64,000 nt of DNA, taken from positions 8,253,501 through 8,317,500 of the forward strand of contig CP114497.1 of the NCBI GenBank assembly GCA_027186245.1, in the 5' to 3' direction. Under the pieces are notes generated by a model. The model saw nothing but the letters and a program-made list of their open reading frames with translations. It was not told the DNA's origin and did no database searches. Origin of the DNA: Coriaria nepalensis (Eukaryota; Streptophyta; Magnoliopsida; Cucurbitales; Coriariaceae). Made by a program: the position numbers and the translations under genes. Positions 24,340 to 36,900 of the stretch are shown here, one piece after another; within the stretch, counting starts at the first letter, position 1, and each line of letters opens with the position of its first letter.

Positions 24340-25462
24340 TTTCGCACTCGAATTCTACTCAGGTAGCTTGGATTCAGGCTCTCATAGCTCGTGCGTTCGT
24401 CTCTGCATCTGTATGCTCTTCATTTCGGTACAGTTTCAATCATCCGCCGTGGAGAATCGGCGCTCAGCCTTGTTGCGGCGGGTTTGCGGTGGGGCTCTTG
24501 GCTGAACTAAGGTGTGCGACATGTCGTCTATGGATCTGATTCTTCTTACTGTTGAGGTTTTCGAGTCTCTTTATTGATTCCGTGTTGATCGGAACAACTT
24601 TTTCAGCTCATTTTTTTCTTGAGGTAATTTTTTTTTTGTTGCTAAAATAAGATAATTTTCAGCTCAACATTTTTTTAAGTGTGTTTAGCACGTTAAGTTT
24701 GCTCCTTAATTATTTCGTATTTTTCCTTTTAAATTACCTGGGTTTGTTCATCTAGATTTCGCGAAATTTTATGTGTTATATCGTCTGTATTATTCCGTTT
24801 CGCGCGTGGATGTATTACTGTTTGCTAATTCGTGAATTTCCCAGCTGAGAAACCCTAAAAAAGGAAAATTCAGTCATGTTTGGACTGATGATTTTGCTTC
24901 TACTTTCTGATTTGAATTTCTCTCACGTGGTTTCTGGTTACCTGTTTATGTCAGTTCGCATCGCATTTCTAGTAGTAGGAAAGAGAGCTCTCGATTTTAT
25001 CTAAAGTAAAACCCTAGTTCTTGGGTTCTTTCAAAAGGGGCATTCAGCCGTGATACTTTTGCATAATTTATGATATTTGTTCATTTTATGGATGAACTGG
25101 GTTACGTTTTTGCTTCCCTTTTCCCTATTTTGCAACAGACACGTATACTTAAAAGCTGTTATTTTATGTGACGAAGTATGAGATATCAAGTGTGCTCATT
25201 TCATTAAGCTTTCATATTCTTCTCAACTTATCACGACAGTGAGCTCGAGCTATATTGATGAATCTCGAGACACTTCACCGTTTCTGAATTTCATGATTTT
25301 CAATTAGATCGAAATTACATTGTGATACTTATAGTATATGATGATGATAAATGCATGGTGACCTAGCTGTTGATTTTTATTCACCTAGTTATATAGTTTT
25401 GCATGATCTGATCATCATTTCATTACTTAACATCATGTTATAATTACATGCAGAATATTGTG
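24340..25462 (+). other. 5' leader of EMF1 with a probable long leader intron
   Basis: A leader exon seems to end at CTGAACTAAG|GTGTGCG (about 24511). An acceptor at ACATGCAG (about 25452) precedes the start codon by 10 bases. The intron of about 940 bp is T-rich as expected. There is no clear coding sequence in it. Confidence 0.5.
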
Positions 25463-28400
25463 ATGGAAGAAGTTCAATATATTAGGGGCAATTCTGATGT
25501 CTCGAAATCTACTGAACCTTTCATTCAAATTGATTCTATATCTATAGACCTGATCAGTTCTGACAATAAAAGTGATGCTGGAAAGTGTGAACATTTCTCT
25601 ATTCGGTAAGACTTGATTTTAATCATTAAGTAACATATATCTATCTTTCTAGTGTGCCTTTATTTATATGGAGCATTCAGTATTTGTTTTGGATTGCAAT
25701 TTTGTTTAAAGTAATTATGTTTGTGGAAATGAATGTGCACTTTTAGATGTTGATGTGTAGTACTACGTGCTTTTCAAGTGGAGATCAATCTTGTTCTTGA
25801 GAATAGAATGCTTTTCGAACGCCACTTGTTTGTGGAAATGCCTAAGTGATGATTTTTATTTTCTTATTAAATCGGATAAAAATTTGCCTTCTGCAATATG
25901 TATATATATATCTAGTTTTCTTTTTCTACTTAATAGGGAGATATTCTTTCTACACTTGGCACACTAGAATATGTTTTAACCATTTGGTTTTGTACAGTCT
26001 GTATCTTTAGTTAGTGTTGTGTTTATCTTTTTGCTTTCAAGAAGTTCTTAACTTCCCCCTACTTATACCAGTAAAAAAGAGTGTAATATCCCTATCTTCT
26101 GATCTAATAATTTAAGCTAAGGTTAACATTTGAAAAATTTAGCAGTAATTTGTTTATTAATTATGAACATTTGACTTATAGTTCCTGCTGGGATTGCCTC
26201 TTTACAGTGGATATGTATCTGAAATGCGCAAGAAAGATTGGAAGAAATGTTGGCCATTTCCTTTAGATGGTGACAATAAGTCGAATGCTGAGCAAACATC
26301 CTTGCTGCCACCTTTGGATATTCCACATTTCAAATCGTGGCAATGCCAAAACTGTCGGCAGGAGATTTCTTATAAAGGTTCTGCAAGAACTTAAGTCTCC
26401 GATTTTTGTCATATGGATCATGGAATGTATCTTCCTAAGAATGATTCTTACAATGTTTCACTCTTTGTTGATGCTGAAATGCAGTTACAGGTTTACAGCT
26501 ACCAACAAAAAAGCTAGAACTGATTGGGGGAAATTCGTTGCATGCTAGTAAGTTTACTAATTTCTGCAACAACTGTCATCCTTCTTCATGTGGTAGTGAG
26601 AAAGCAAATAAAGCTCAAGTCGCAGTGAGCAACCCGGGTACGTATATGGTTCTGTTCTTTGTTCCATCTCTATTTCTGAGCTCTTCTATCTCAATGCGCT
26701 ATTTACTTTGCAGAGTGGTCAATTAAATTTTCAATGTTCTGTCCAGAGAAAAGGATTGGCTCAGAAGATAACGTAAATCAGGAAATTCTCAAAGTAACTC
26801 GCCTTGCACAAGAAAAATCAAGCCTCATCAAAGAAAAACCTGCAATTGACATAGGTAACTTGCTACTGTTAACTAACCAAATTGAGCACTTCTATTAATG
26901 CCTGATGTGGCTGTGTTATCATATTAAAATTGTCTCTGATTTCACAACCAGCTCTTATATCTCAAAGCAATGGTTGTGAGCCAGGATATGAAAATCATCA
27001 AGTTTCTGGGACTGAGATAATTAACAGGAATATCAAAATGATGGGTGAGAATCACATTGATCAGGGAGGAATGCAACCTTCTGCAGATGATCAGCTTGTG
27101 GAGTTAAATTGTCAGTCAAGATATGGGGTGGAGAAGGCGCATAATGCTGTTAGGGGTCCTACGGATAGTTCCCCAGAATTAGACGATATAAACTCTACAG
27201 TATTTGAAGGTGCTGAAATTTCAGATGGTAATGATGTTGAAGATCGTCATCTAGATAAGTCGACTAGTTTGCTTCGTCGAAAAACTCGCAAGGTGCGTCT
27301 GTTGGCGGAGTTGCTTGGTGAAAATGGTAATTCAAAAATTAAACAAGTTGAGATAGAAGACTCCCCATCTAAAGGGGCTCCTGGTGCGTCTGCTAGGCTA
27401 GATGTGGTTTCCATTCCTCCATGTCCTATGTCCATCCAGCAGAGTTTTAGGAATTTAGGTCAGAATATGAAAAGGAAGTTGCCTCAAGATGAAGAGTGTA
27501 GACCTCCAGAGATTTCGTCTTCATACCATGTCAAAGAAAAATTTCAGGCAGTGGAAGGAGATGCCGGAACCAGTAGGTCCGACATTGTTTCTGAATCTGA
27601 AAATGCATTAGCTGGGACTACTGGTATACAATCTAGGAAAAGCCATTTGAGCAGAGACAAAACTGATGAAAATCATATTATTGGTAAGAAAAAATTTAAA
27701 AAACCTCAAGCTGTGGATCCATGCTTATCTGTACTACCATCCAGAGAAAATTTTGCACGGGATTATCAGGACAAACTTGGAGGTAAAAAGGATGGCAGTG
27801 CTCTGGATAATTTCTCCCTTCAATTGTTGCAAAATGGATTTGCAGGAAGAAGGCCGGATACTTTGCCAATGCCTGATACAAGAGTGGTGCCAAAATCTAG
27901 TATGAATAAGAAGAAATGCAAGAATCCAGTAGCTGAAGAAGGATCGGCTACCCTATTTCCTTGGAAAAATGGCATGCTAAGGAAATCTTCAATTACTTGG
28001 ACGGATTTAGAAATCATGCAAAATGGATCTATAGCAATTCCCTTTCAATCATCACGGGATGAACCAACTGAAAGAGGCTTGCATCTTTCTCTCAACAGCT
28101 GTTCAGCTGCAAAAAGATATGACAAAAAATGCATTTCTCATGGAGAAGAGGGGCTGCATTCCATAGTGGCTCAGAAAGGGAACACTTCCAGACTCACCGA
28201 TCAGGTTACAAGGAAAGATTTAGGGCCCATCAGTCATGGTGACTTAAGACCGTTTAAGTCGCCAGACATAGTTTTTGGACAAGGAGTATCTTGTGGACAG
28301 GGTAGCAAGATGACTGCCTATAGGATACCCCTGATGAATGACAAACAAAACTTAATCTCTCAATCTGAAATTGGTGGCTGGCCATTACAGAAGATGGTAT

Positions 28401-30714
28401 GAGCTTACCTCTCTTATTTTTTTATCTTTTCCTGTTTTCATGAATAAAGAGTTCTTTACTATGATATACAGCACCATAACATGTGATAAGACTTTTATTT
28501 CGCCATATTAGCTGATTTCTTACCATAAAGGGATTAGGTAAGGTTTCTCTCACCAGTCATTATTTGGGCAGCAGAACCATCGAAAATTGTTTGACGTCTA
28601 CATTGGGTTAGTAAAGAAATTCGTATTCAGCTAGGCTATGGTTTCCTGATCAGGCACATGATTACCAACTTGTAGTGGGATTTTTTTTAGGGTCATGTCA
28701 CTTGCCCCTTGCATATGCTTCCTTTAGAGTATTGACGAAGTGGAATAGCATTTCTAGTGTTTACAAACAACACAAACACACTGCAATCCACTTAGAAAAG
28801 GAATGAAAATTGTTTTGTACGTTAGTTTTTGCTTAAGTGAAGGAAGTGAGCTATGCCATGAATGAAGATTGTTTGCATACAACAACATACCTAGATTCAA
28901 TCATATAAATTCCTCAATAATAAAGTGTTTACCACTGTTTTCTGCAGGATGTTTCTGGTGCAGGCATCGGTAAGAAACCATTTGAATTTCTGGAACATTC
29001 AACAGTGAAGAAGAAACACAGTGCTGTCCAAAGAGTAGAGAAGGTATCTGATCAAGGAGCTTTAGATGACATTCCTATGGAAATTGTTGAACTCATGGCA
29101 AAGAATCAATACGAAAGGTGTCGTCATGATTCCGATGATAATAAACACCAATTGCCAACAAACGAAACTGCAAGGAATGCTCAAATCATTGATTACAGTA
29201 ATGTGTATAGCATTGAGGGTTCAAGATTATTGCATGAGCAAGAGAGTCACAAAGGAAAATATCAGGCTCGGACCGGAAGAAATGGTGCAATCACAACCGG
29301 AAAAGCTGTGAAATCGAACAAACAAAAGTCGGTTGATTACTTCTCTGAGTTCCCTTCAATTTGCAGAGGCCATTTCAATATGAACCACCTCCATCAAACT
29401 CACATCCCTTCAGAGTATAGTGCTTTTGTGCAGTCTCAAAATAAACCACCAAGTGGAGTCCAGTTTTCGGCTTCTAGTTCTAGCAGACATGGAAGTAATA
29501 CAAGTAGCAAGTACAATCGGGATATGGTTGGTCCAGGGTCCTCCACTCATGCCGGTGTCCAGGCCTTAGCAGGATGGAATGAGCACCTTCCCGATTCACA
29601 ACAGAACGTAGAAGTGGCTCATATGTGGTCCCGGATGATGCCGAATCACTTACCATTTGGATATAATTTTCCTCAAAAGGATGGGGCCCATCCTTCTGAC
29701 ACAAAAACCCTTTCAAACAGTCATGGATCAACGCATAAGGGCAAGTTGAACACAGATCATGATCCGAGGTATTTTAATCCAAATGGTTCCAGCCTTGAAA
29801 AGAATAAGAAGAACACTAGTTCCAAAGATTTTAGCAGAAAAAAAGCAGAGTACCCCTTTGCTTGCCATACTAATGGGATTAAGCTTCCTCATAATCCTGT
29901 TAGGTCTCTGGACTTGTATGCCAATGAAACCATACCAGCAATGCATTTGCTTAGCCTCATGGATGCAGGAGCACCCTTTACTCCTGGCCATGTGCCACCT
30001 AGGCTCCCAAAGAAACCTCCTCCCATTCCTCATGATTTGAAAGCTAAAGAAATTTCCGGGCTGGATATTGATTTAAATAAGACCGTTGATTCCATAAGAT
30101 TCCCCTCACCTGATTACTACAGCAAAGCTCATCCGTCAGAAAAATATTTTGGCTATGTAGCTGCTCCGCAAGGAATCGGTGTGTCTTCTTCATTCCAACA
30201 TGATAAAGGTTATGAAAGAGATATTGCTTTTACAGGTCAAGTTTACTTGAAGCCTCAAAAGGAGAAGGTGAGACGGTTCAATTCACCCACAAGGAACAGA
30301 GGTAAAAAGTCACAGAAGTCTGTATATACTACTAATGGTGGTTTGGGCACAAAAATCAGAGCTTTTCCTGATCATGGTATGGAGAAGAACTTATTTGACC
30401 CGTCTAGTTCTATAGTGCTTGCATCGAGATATCAAACAGTGGAAAACTCTACACAGAGCAATTTTGAAGCTTGTGATAGTAATGGAATATTACAGTGTCT
30501 CAAAAGAAATTCCGAGATGCAGATCTGCAGTTTTAATAAAAATCCAGCCGATTTTAGTGCCCCAGAAGCAGGAAATGTGTACATGATTGGAGCTAAGGAC
30601 TTGAAACCTAGAAAGAGAACTGGACCACTTAATTTGGATGGGCGAAAACGACAGAGGAATTTGAAGTTTAATGATCTCACAGTAAAAGAACGTGTACAGC
30701 ATCTAATTTCATGA
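25463..30714 (+). CDS. EMF1: EMBRYONIC FLOWER 1, plant Polycomb-group protein
   Basis: EMF1 is a plant-specific chromatin protein that works with PRC1/PRC2 to keep flowering and seed genes silent in vegetative tissue. Exons: 25463-25605, 26208-26377, 26485-26637, 26714-26854, 26952-28396, 28948-30714. Phases agree and give 1272 residues, longer than my recollection of about 1100 in Arabidopsis. Conserved parts: the N-terminal IDSISIDLISSDNKSDAGKC and VSEMRKKDWKKCWPF followed by a WQCQNCRQEI Cys pair; RRKTRKVRLLAELLG (about 310-325); DDIPMEIVELMAKNQYERC (724-742); PAMHLLSLMDAG (about 1014-1025); and the C-terminal NPADFSAPEAGNVYMIGA block followed by a basic KRT/KRQR tail. Between these it is disordered, rich in Ser, Lys and Asn. 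There is no enzymatic domain, as usual for this family. The start gives the family N-terminus. Confidence 0.94.
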
Positions 30715-32340
30715 TCATTTCCCTGCTTTCTCGAGAGTAGGTAACCCTATAGAACATCTTCCCCTTCTTCATTTGTCCTAAGACAAGGTCTTTTATGAAT
30801 TTTTCTTGATAGGTTCCATATGGGATTTAATCTGTTTTCATTTTGAGCAGGTGGAAATCATGAAAGCTATATTTGCTTGGATATTACTACAGAATCGGAA
30901 TATCTTGGAGGATTCGTAAACAGATGAGTTTTTTTCTTTGATTCAGGGAAAATCCGATTGCAGTACTGTTGACCACGAAAAACCGATTCATGAAAATTCA
31001 TGCTCGCATGGTGCTGCATACGATCAGGGCATTGTATATATTCATTCCCACCTGAAGGCTTTTGAGATTCAGTACTGGTACTTTATTATGTATATGTGCT
31101 TTTGCATTTGTTGTTTGTATATTTTGTCGTGCTGTATCAGTTTTATGTCAAAACCTTGATTCTGCTCTGTGGTTTTAGGAAAGGGCTAATGTTATTATGA
31201 GAAAGAAAGAGGGGCATTAGCTAGTGCCTAGTGGTTACTATATATAGGGGATTGAGAGTTTTAATCATTCATTTTGTCGAATGAGTAAATTTGTTCAATT
31301 TAAAATAGTTGGATATTAAATAAAGAGATCAAATGTTTTTTGGTTGAAATATAAAAAGGTACTTTATCATTATTTAATTATTTTTTATTTTTTTATTTCA
31401 TTTCAACCAAAATCTTTGAATTTTTATATTTAAGATCTAACGATTTTAAATAAGATAGATTAACTCATTTAACATAATAAAATATTAGCCTCCGACTCGG
31501 GTATATATAGTATCAAAGAGGAAAAAAAAAATTTGTTTGAGTTGTAACTTATATGTAATGTAGTCAAGATATATACATATATGTAGTCGGGCGAAGTTGT
31601 GATAACATCTCCCTATGTGTGTGAGTTTTTAGCTTTTGCATACATTTATTGTGATCGACTTTCCTTTGAATTTTTATCGAAGTCTATATGTTGTTATTAG
31701 ATTAAATGTAGTTATCTTGACGTGAAGGGCAGGCAGGCCAATTACCGAGCATTTCATTTATGAGCATTTCATTTCATTTCATTTATGTATCGAAATCTCA
31801 ACTTTCGATGGTTACATTATAAATTACATCTACCTAATTTTCCTTAAAAGACCATTGTTTGACTCCAAACTTTGTGGCCTTAATGTGATGGTCCATCAGC
31901 TCTTTTGAGCCAAGCCCTAGCTGACGCTTTTGCGGGGATTCTGAGACTGTCACGTCCAAAACTGTAGTATGGACCCAACACACAGACACACTACTAGACT
32001 ACAAGCTTTTTAAATATGGGATGGAAGTTTCGCGGCTTTTTTTTTTTTTCATTTTCTCCTACTCAGAACAAGTCTGGCAGTCTGCCAATTAATTAGCCAC
32101 GTATACAACATATTTCAGTAACTTTTTTTTTTTTTGCATTCAAAATTGAATTAATAGGAAAAAAAAATGGTAATAATATAATTTCAAATATTGTTCCAAA
32201 ACAGAAATTTATTTTTTTCTTTCTAATTTATTTTTTAGAGTACAAGACTTACGATAAAGAGCTGAAAAAGGAAAATATATATATATATATTTCTTACATA
32301 AATTTAAATATTCCTTGGGTCTTGGGCCTGGGCTTTTGAT
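30715..32340. other. EMF1 3' flank and intergenic DNA
   Basis: About 30715-31190 probably holds the EMF1 3' UTR, perhaps with a small intron (GTAACC near 30740, TTGAGCAG near 30850). From 31.2 to 32.3 kb the DNA is AT-rich with T runs, short TTTCATTTCA repeats near 31750-31785 and a (TA)n run near 32276-32290. No gene is seen. Confidence 0.5.
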
Positions 32341-33291
32341 TCATCCATCTTGAAGGGCCTTCAAAAGCTGGGCCCCTTTCCTCTTAGCCCGCGCACTACA
32401 ATCTCCCTGCAACGCTAACACAACCGCACGAGCCACCTCTTCCGGCGGTGCCGTCACACCGGATCCGACATTCCCGACCACCACCCCACCTCCATAGACA
32501 ACCGCAAGCACACTAATTGCATACTCCTTAGCCCGAGAGCCCATCCTCCCCATCATCCCCACCATCACCGGAACCGCCAGCGCGTGGGCACGCACCTCCT
32601 CCGCTCCCTCCGGCACAGTACACACGAGCTCCAGCGTGGCCAATGCTCTCTCCGCTGCCGAATCCTCCAACTCGACGACCGACTCGATAACCGCTGCCAC
32701 CGCACCAGCCTCCACTGCCATGCGGCGGTTACACTCCGACAGGCAGAGGGCGAGTAAGATTTTGGTGGCGGGTTTTGACCCAGATTTGAAGTCTCTTAAG
32801 CTAGAAACTAATGAACTCATTAACTCGGGCGGGCATACCGGGTCAGAAGGTGGGTTGGGGACTAGAGAACGTTCGAGGAGGTGGAGGGCGGAGAGGCGGT
32901 CAGAGTCAGATCCGGAGGTTAGTTGGAGGTCGGCGAGGTGGAGGAGTTCTTGAAGAGCGGATGAGGAGATGGGGGTGGCGGTGGAAGGAAGGGGGAAGGG
33001 GTTAGAGGGTGGTGGAGGGGGGAGTAGGGGTGGAGGGGAGCTTGGGAGGGGGAATCTCCATTGGGTGAAGCTTTGTGAGGCTGAGTTGGAGGAGGAGGAT
33101 GAGGAAGAGGAGGGTGGTAGTGGGGCGGGAGAGATGGAAGGAGGAGGAGGTGGCGGAGGCGGAGGGGTAGAGGGGGTGAGAGGGAGGGAGTGGGGTTGAG
33201 TAGTGGTGGGGCTGAGGACGGATTGGGTGCAGTGGCCGAAGAAACCACAAGAGAAGAGTTGGGTTTTGAGCTTTGGCTGTTGAGCTTTCAT
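32341..33291 (-). CDS. Armadillo-repeat protein with proline-rich N-terminus (no U-box)
   Basis: Intronless, 316 residues. The chosen ATG (33291) begins MKAQQPKLKTQLFSCGFF. The open frame extends 79 codons further up, but that part reads as leader. Residues about 35-115 are dominated by Pro and Ser runs. From about 120 on the protein is helical, with armadillo-like repeats such as SALHLLERSLV, KILLALCLSECNRRMAVEAG and ATLELVCTVPEGAEEVRAHA, ending in GAQLLKALQDG. These repeats resemble the ARM part of plant U-box ligases, but no U-box is present, so ligase activity is not expected. It matches a small plant family of ARM proteins of unknown function (from memory At5g11550). GC content is much higher than the surroundings, as in many intronless plant genes. 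Confidence 0.85.
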   Translation of the reverse strand: MKAQQPKLKTQLFSCGFFGHCTQSVLSPTTTQPHSLPLTPSTPPPPPPPPPSISPAPLPPSSSSSSSSNSASQSFTQWRFPLPSSPPPLLPPPPPSNPFPLPSTATPISSSALQELLHLADLQLTSGSDSDRLSALHLLERSLVPNPPSDPVCPPELMSSLVSSLRDFKSGSKPATKILLALCLSECNRRMAVEAGAVAAVIESVVELEDSAAERALATLELVCTVPEGAEEVRAHALAVPVMVGMMGRMGSRAKEYAISVLAVVYGGGVVVGNVGSGVTAPPEEVARAVVLALQGDCSARAKRKGAQLLKALQDG

Positions 33292-33993
33292 TGTGTGTTC
33301 ATGATCCGATTCTGCACTGAACGTAGAGAGCGAGAGAGAAGTGAATTTAAGGGTGGAGGAGCAGTTAGCAGCAGGGGGGGGGGGGGGGAGCTGAATTCTG
33401 AATAAAGAAGGCAGTGCTGTCACTGTTGTCAGTCTGAATGAAATAATGGCGCTCTTTTGAAGTTTGAACCCATGAGAAACGATTTTTCCACTACTTGTAC
33501 TGAAATATGTAAATATATATATATACAAAATAAAAATTGAGTTTAACAGATGTTTTGATCACATGAGTGGGATAGACTGAACAATTGAAAACGATGATGA
33601 GAAGAAATCTTTAACTCCTAATCTCATCACTCTAATGGTATGACAAAGAAAAGGTAAGAGGCTCGATGAGTTGCTTTCAAAAAGCTGCTAGCTTCAAAAA
33701 GGGTGGGTCCAAAAAGAGTTCACATTATGCCATCTTATGAAGAGTTAAAATGACACAAAATCTGTCTCAAGTTACAAAATCTAGATAATAAAAACTCTCT
33801 AGACTACTACTGCATTAAACATGTCACAGAATTTTTCTCCCACAAAAAAATTATGCAGAAATTACAAATTTATACCTTGGATTTTTGTCCCAATCTAACT
33901 AAGTTAACAAAATCAGAATATAAATTATTTTAAAAAAAAATGTTAGGAAATTGGAGGGGATTGAAAAAAGATTATGAGAGAGAGAGAGAGAGA
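33292..33993. other. Promoter region of the ARM gene and 3' flank of EMC1
   Basis: The ARM gene leader (minus strand) contains a run of 15 G (33374-33388 on the plus strand). An (AG)n microsatellite lies at 33976-33993, touching the EMC1 stop codon. The two minus-strand genes follow each other, so this 0.7 kb holds the ARM promoter and the EMC1 3' end. Confidence 0.5.
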
Positions 33994-36900
33994 TCACTTC
34001 CACTTATCTTGCAACTCTTTTCTCTCAGACAAAACCCAGGTTACAAAAATCGCCACAACAAGGGCAACAATGGTGATGAGAAGTAGGGCATAGCTGAAAT
34101 CTTCAGTGAGTGAATCATAAGTCTTAGAGGGAGCTATTTGAGTGAAGAAGAGATCAACTCCATATGCGAAGGCAAGAGTTGTTGACTCGAGCTTTGCAGG
34201 GACTGTTATGATGCCTCTTAGACCTTCCACTTTAAGGGCATGAGTAACATAGGACTGACAACAGACATGATTAAGTAAATGCATCAAAGTTGAATGCAAG
34301 AGATAGGGGAAAAAAGGTAGATCTTGAAAGCTTTTGTTACCAAGACAGTAATTGAAAACACACCTGAGGAGTGATGGGTAATGAATCTGTAAGAGGTATA
34401 ATGCCTTCTTCTCTCTCTGCTGGTGAAGGGTTGATTGATCTGCGTGGATCTAAATAGCGCTTGTCAAGAGCCAAAACCTGCATAAGGTTTGTAAAGTAAG
34501 CTATATTTTAAGACACACCATAAAGATATTCAAGAGATATAGAGGGGAGAAAGAGTAACCTGATCACCAATTGTACCAATAAGGAGATGCTTTGATGTTA
34601 TTCCCTTGGCCGTTAATGTCACTGTTATTGCTTTCACTGAATGAGTAAAAAAGTAGGATTGTGATTTTGTTACAACCACTGGACGTGAATAATGAGAGAT
34701 GGGTGACGTAAGGTTATGTTTTCCGAGAACAATCTTCCAAACATCTTTATTGTCCTGAAATAATAGGTCAAATTTAAACTAGTTAAAAGGTACTACTTTT
34801 GGTACAGAAAATCACACAAGATTGCTCAAGGATCTGAGTTTTTTCACATACCGCTCGGGGCTGATCATAAAATTCAATGACTGACATCTCATATCTGTGT
34901 GCCTTCAGATTGAAGTAGTGGTAGACCACCCAATTCTCGCTAAAAACCTACAAGATATATAAAAATTCATATGGACACTATTATTGTTCTCTTACATCTA
35001 TTTCCAGTAATGAAGTAGAGTGCAAACTCACAGCATGGACAGGACCCTGAGAGCCATGATGGGTCACCCTGTGCAATATCGCTCCAGTGATGGTGTCGAT
35101 AAGATATACAACTAATCGTGACTCCTCTGGACTAGCAGTTCCAATTTCAACACTGCCTTTTGGTGAAACAGTTGCCACAAAAAGTAGGTTTTTTGATATA
35201 TATTTATACATCACATCCTGGTCTCCCAAAACTTTGGCTTGAGTATGAACCACCTATAACATGCAAATAGCATCAATAACGACATAAACAATGAAAAGTA
35301 ACTGGAAACCTTCCTAAAACCTATTTCAATTGTGAAATAGCATCAGGATACAGAAGAAATCAACAATTGCTATACATGATAAAAGTTACCAAGGAAAAAC
35401 TTGTATCTGAAAGTTTTTAACTCCAGTACAGCCTTCCTTAGAAGGCATTCAAAGGCATTCCATGCCTGAGCTTACGAAAAAGTGCTTCAAGCATAGTGTA
35501 AGAAATTGGGGAACACACCTCGTTCGACTTTCTAGTCACAGTTGCAATGATCTCTGAATCTGATGGCAATACGACTGACCATAGATCCCTGGTGTCAAAG
35601 CAGTAATCGTCCTCTACACCTATACATTTGCCCTTCAAGACATGCCCTTTAATGATACTACTACCAGCCTCAGCTGAGTACCAGTATAAGTTCTGAAACT
35701 CACGTTGAAAAATACCAATAGCTTCCAAAGTTTGTGGGTATAAATGTGCACATCTGTCAGTATCTATCAAAACATGGAGACGCTGTTCTGTTGAATCAGT
35801 AAATGGTAGTGGAATTATTTGTGCAACAGAATGAACAGGGCCCAGTGATTTTAGCGCCCTCCCTGTGTAGGTATCGACAAAGGATAGAACACCCGGGGCA
35901 TCTAAACTTGGTCCACAGCGGCCAACTATAAGGACTGTTGGATTCTCATGCAATGCATGATGATGTGGGACCTGCCACTGATAGAGATTAAGCCCTCTAG
36001 GATCTTGGCATGCTTCAGATTTACGTAGGGAACGTAATAATAGAGACCACACAACACGTCCATCTCCAGTATGCAGGGCAAAAACCTTCCCTGCTTTAGT
36101 TAGTACAATCAGAAGCTTCCGGAAACCATTGTGGTCTCGAGTCATTTTGCTCTTGTCAGAACTTTTTAATCTCATATTTTGTATAGCTGCAACATCTTCA
36201 GCGCTTGCAATCATCAATGTTCCCTTAAGCTTCAGTATATGGCCCTTTCAACAGAAGAACATTAAAACAACACATTGTCAGAGAAGGAACACTCAACGAG
36301 ACGCTAAGAAATTTAAAAGAAAATATACCAAACAATCTATCTTAGTAGCCTGTACAAGAACTACACAGAAGATTTAAGAGGGATTTATGATGGAATTTAA
36401 GACATGCTCTAATAATCAACATAAAAAAAGCGACATCCTTCCTTTAACTAGGAAGTTCCCATGAGTATGAAGGGAACTTTATTTTGACTATGCAGATACT
36501 CTATCTTAGCTTAATAAAAGAGACTGCTAAAACAAAGATACCTTTAACCAATCAAAAAGATTGTTCTCTACTTTTGCCACTGATACACCCTTTTTTTCAA
36601 CAGGTAGTTCACATGTTGTTACATCTACAATTGAGGCAAGGCCATCTTCCCTACTCCAGACAATCTCAGCTTGTTGAAGTAATAACAAAGAATGGTCTTC
36701 CATAACAATCAAGGCCCTAAATCCATGGGATTTGTCTGTCCGTATATAATTGTTTATGAAAACCTTATGGACAAGTCCTCTTTGCTGATCAATCAAAATG
36801 CTTTCCTTAAGAGAATCACTATTCCACTCATGAACCAGCTTCATCGCGAGATGAATCTTACTGCCTTCGTGGTGAACTAGAGCTACAGCCTGCTGTCCCT

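Noticed and set aside
32636..33405. Several glycine/arginine-rich open frames on the plus strand
   Set aside because: They are shadows of the GC-rich, proline-rich ARM gene on the minus strand.
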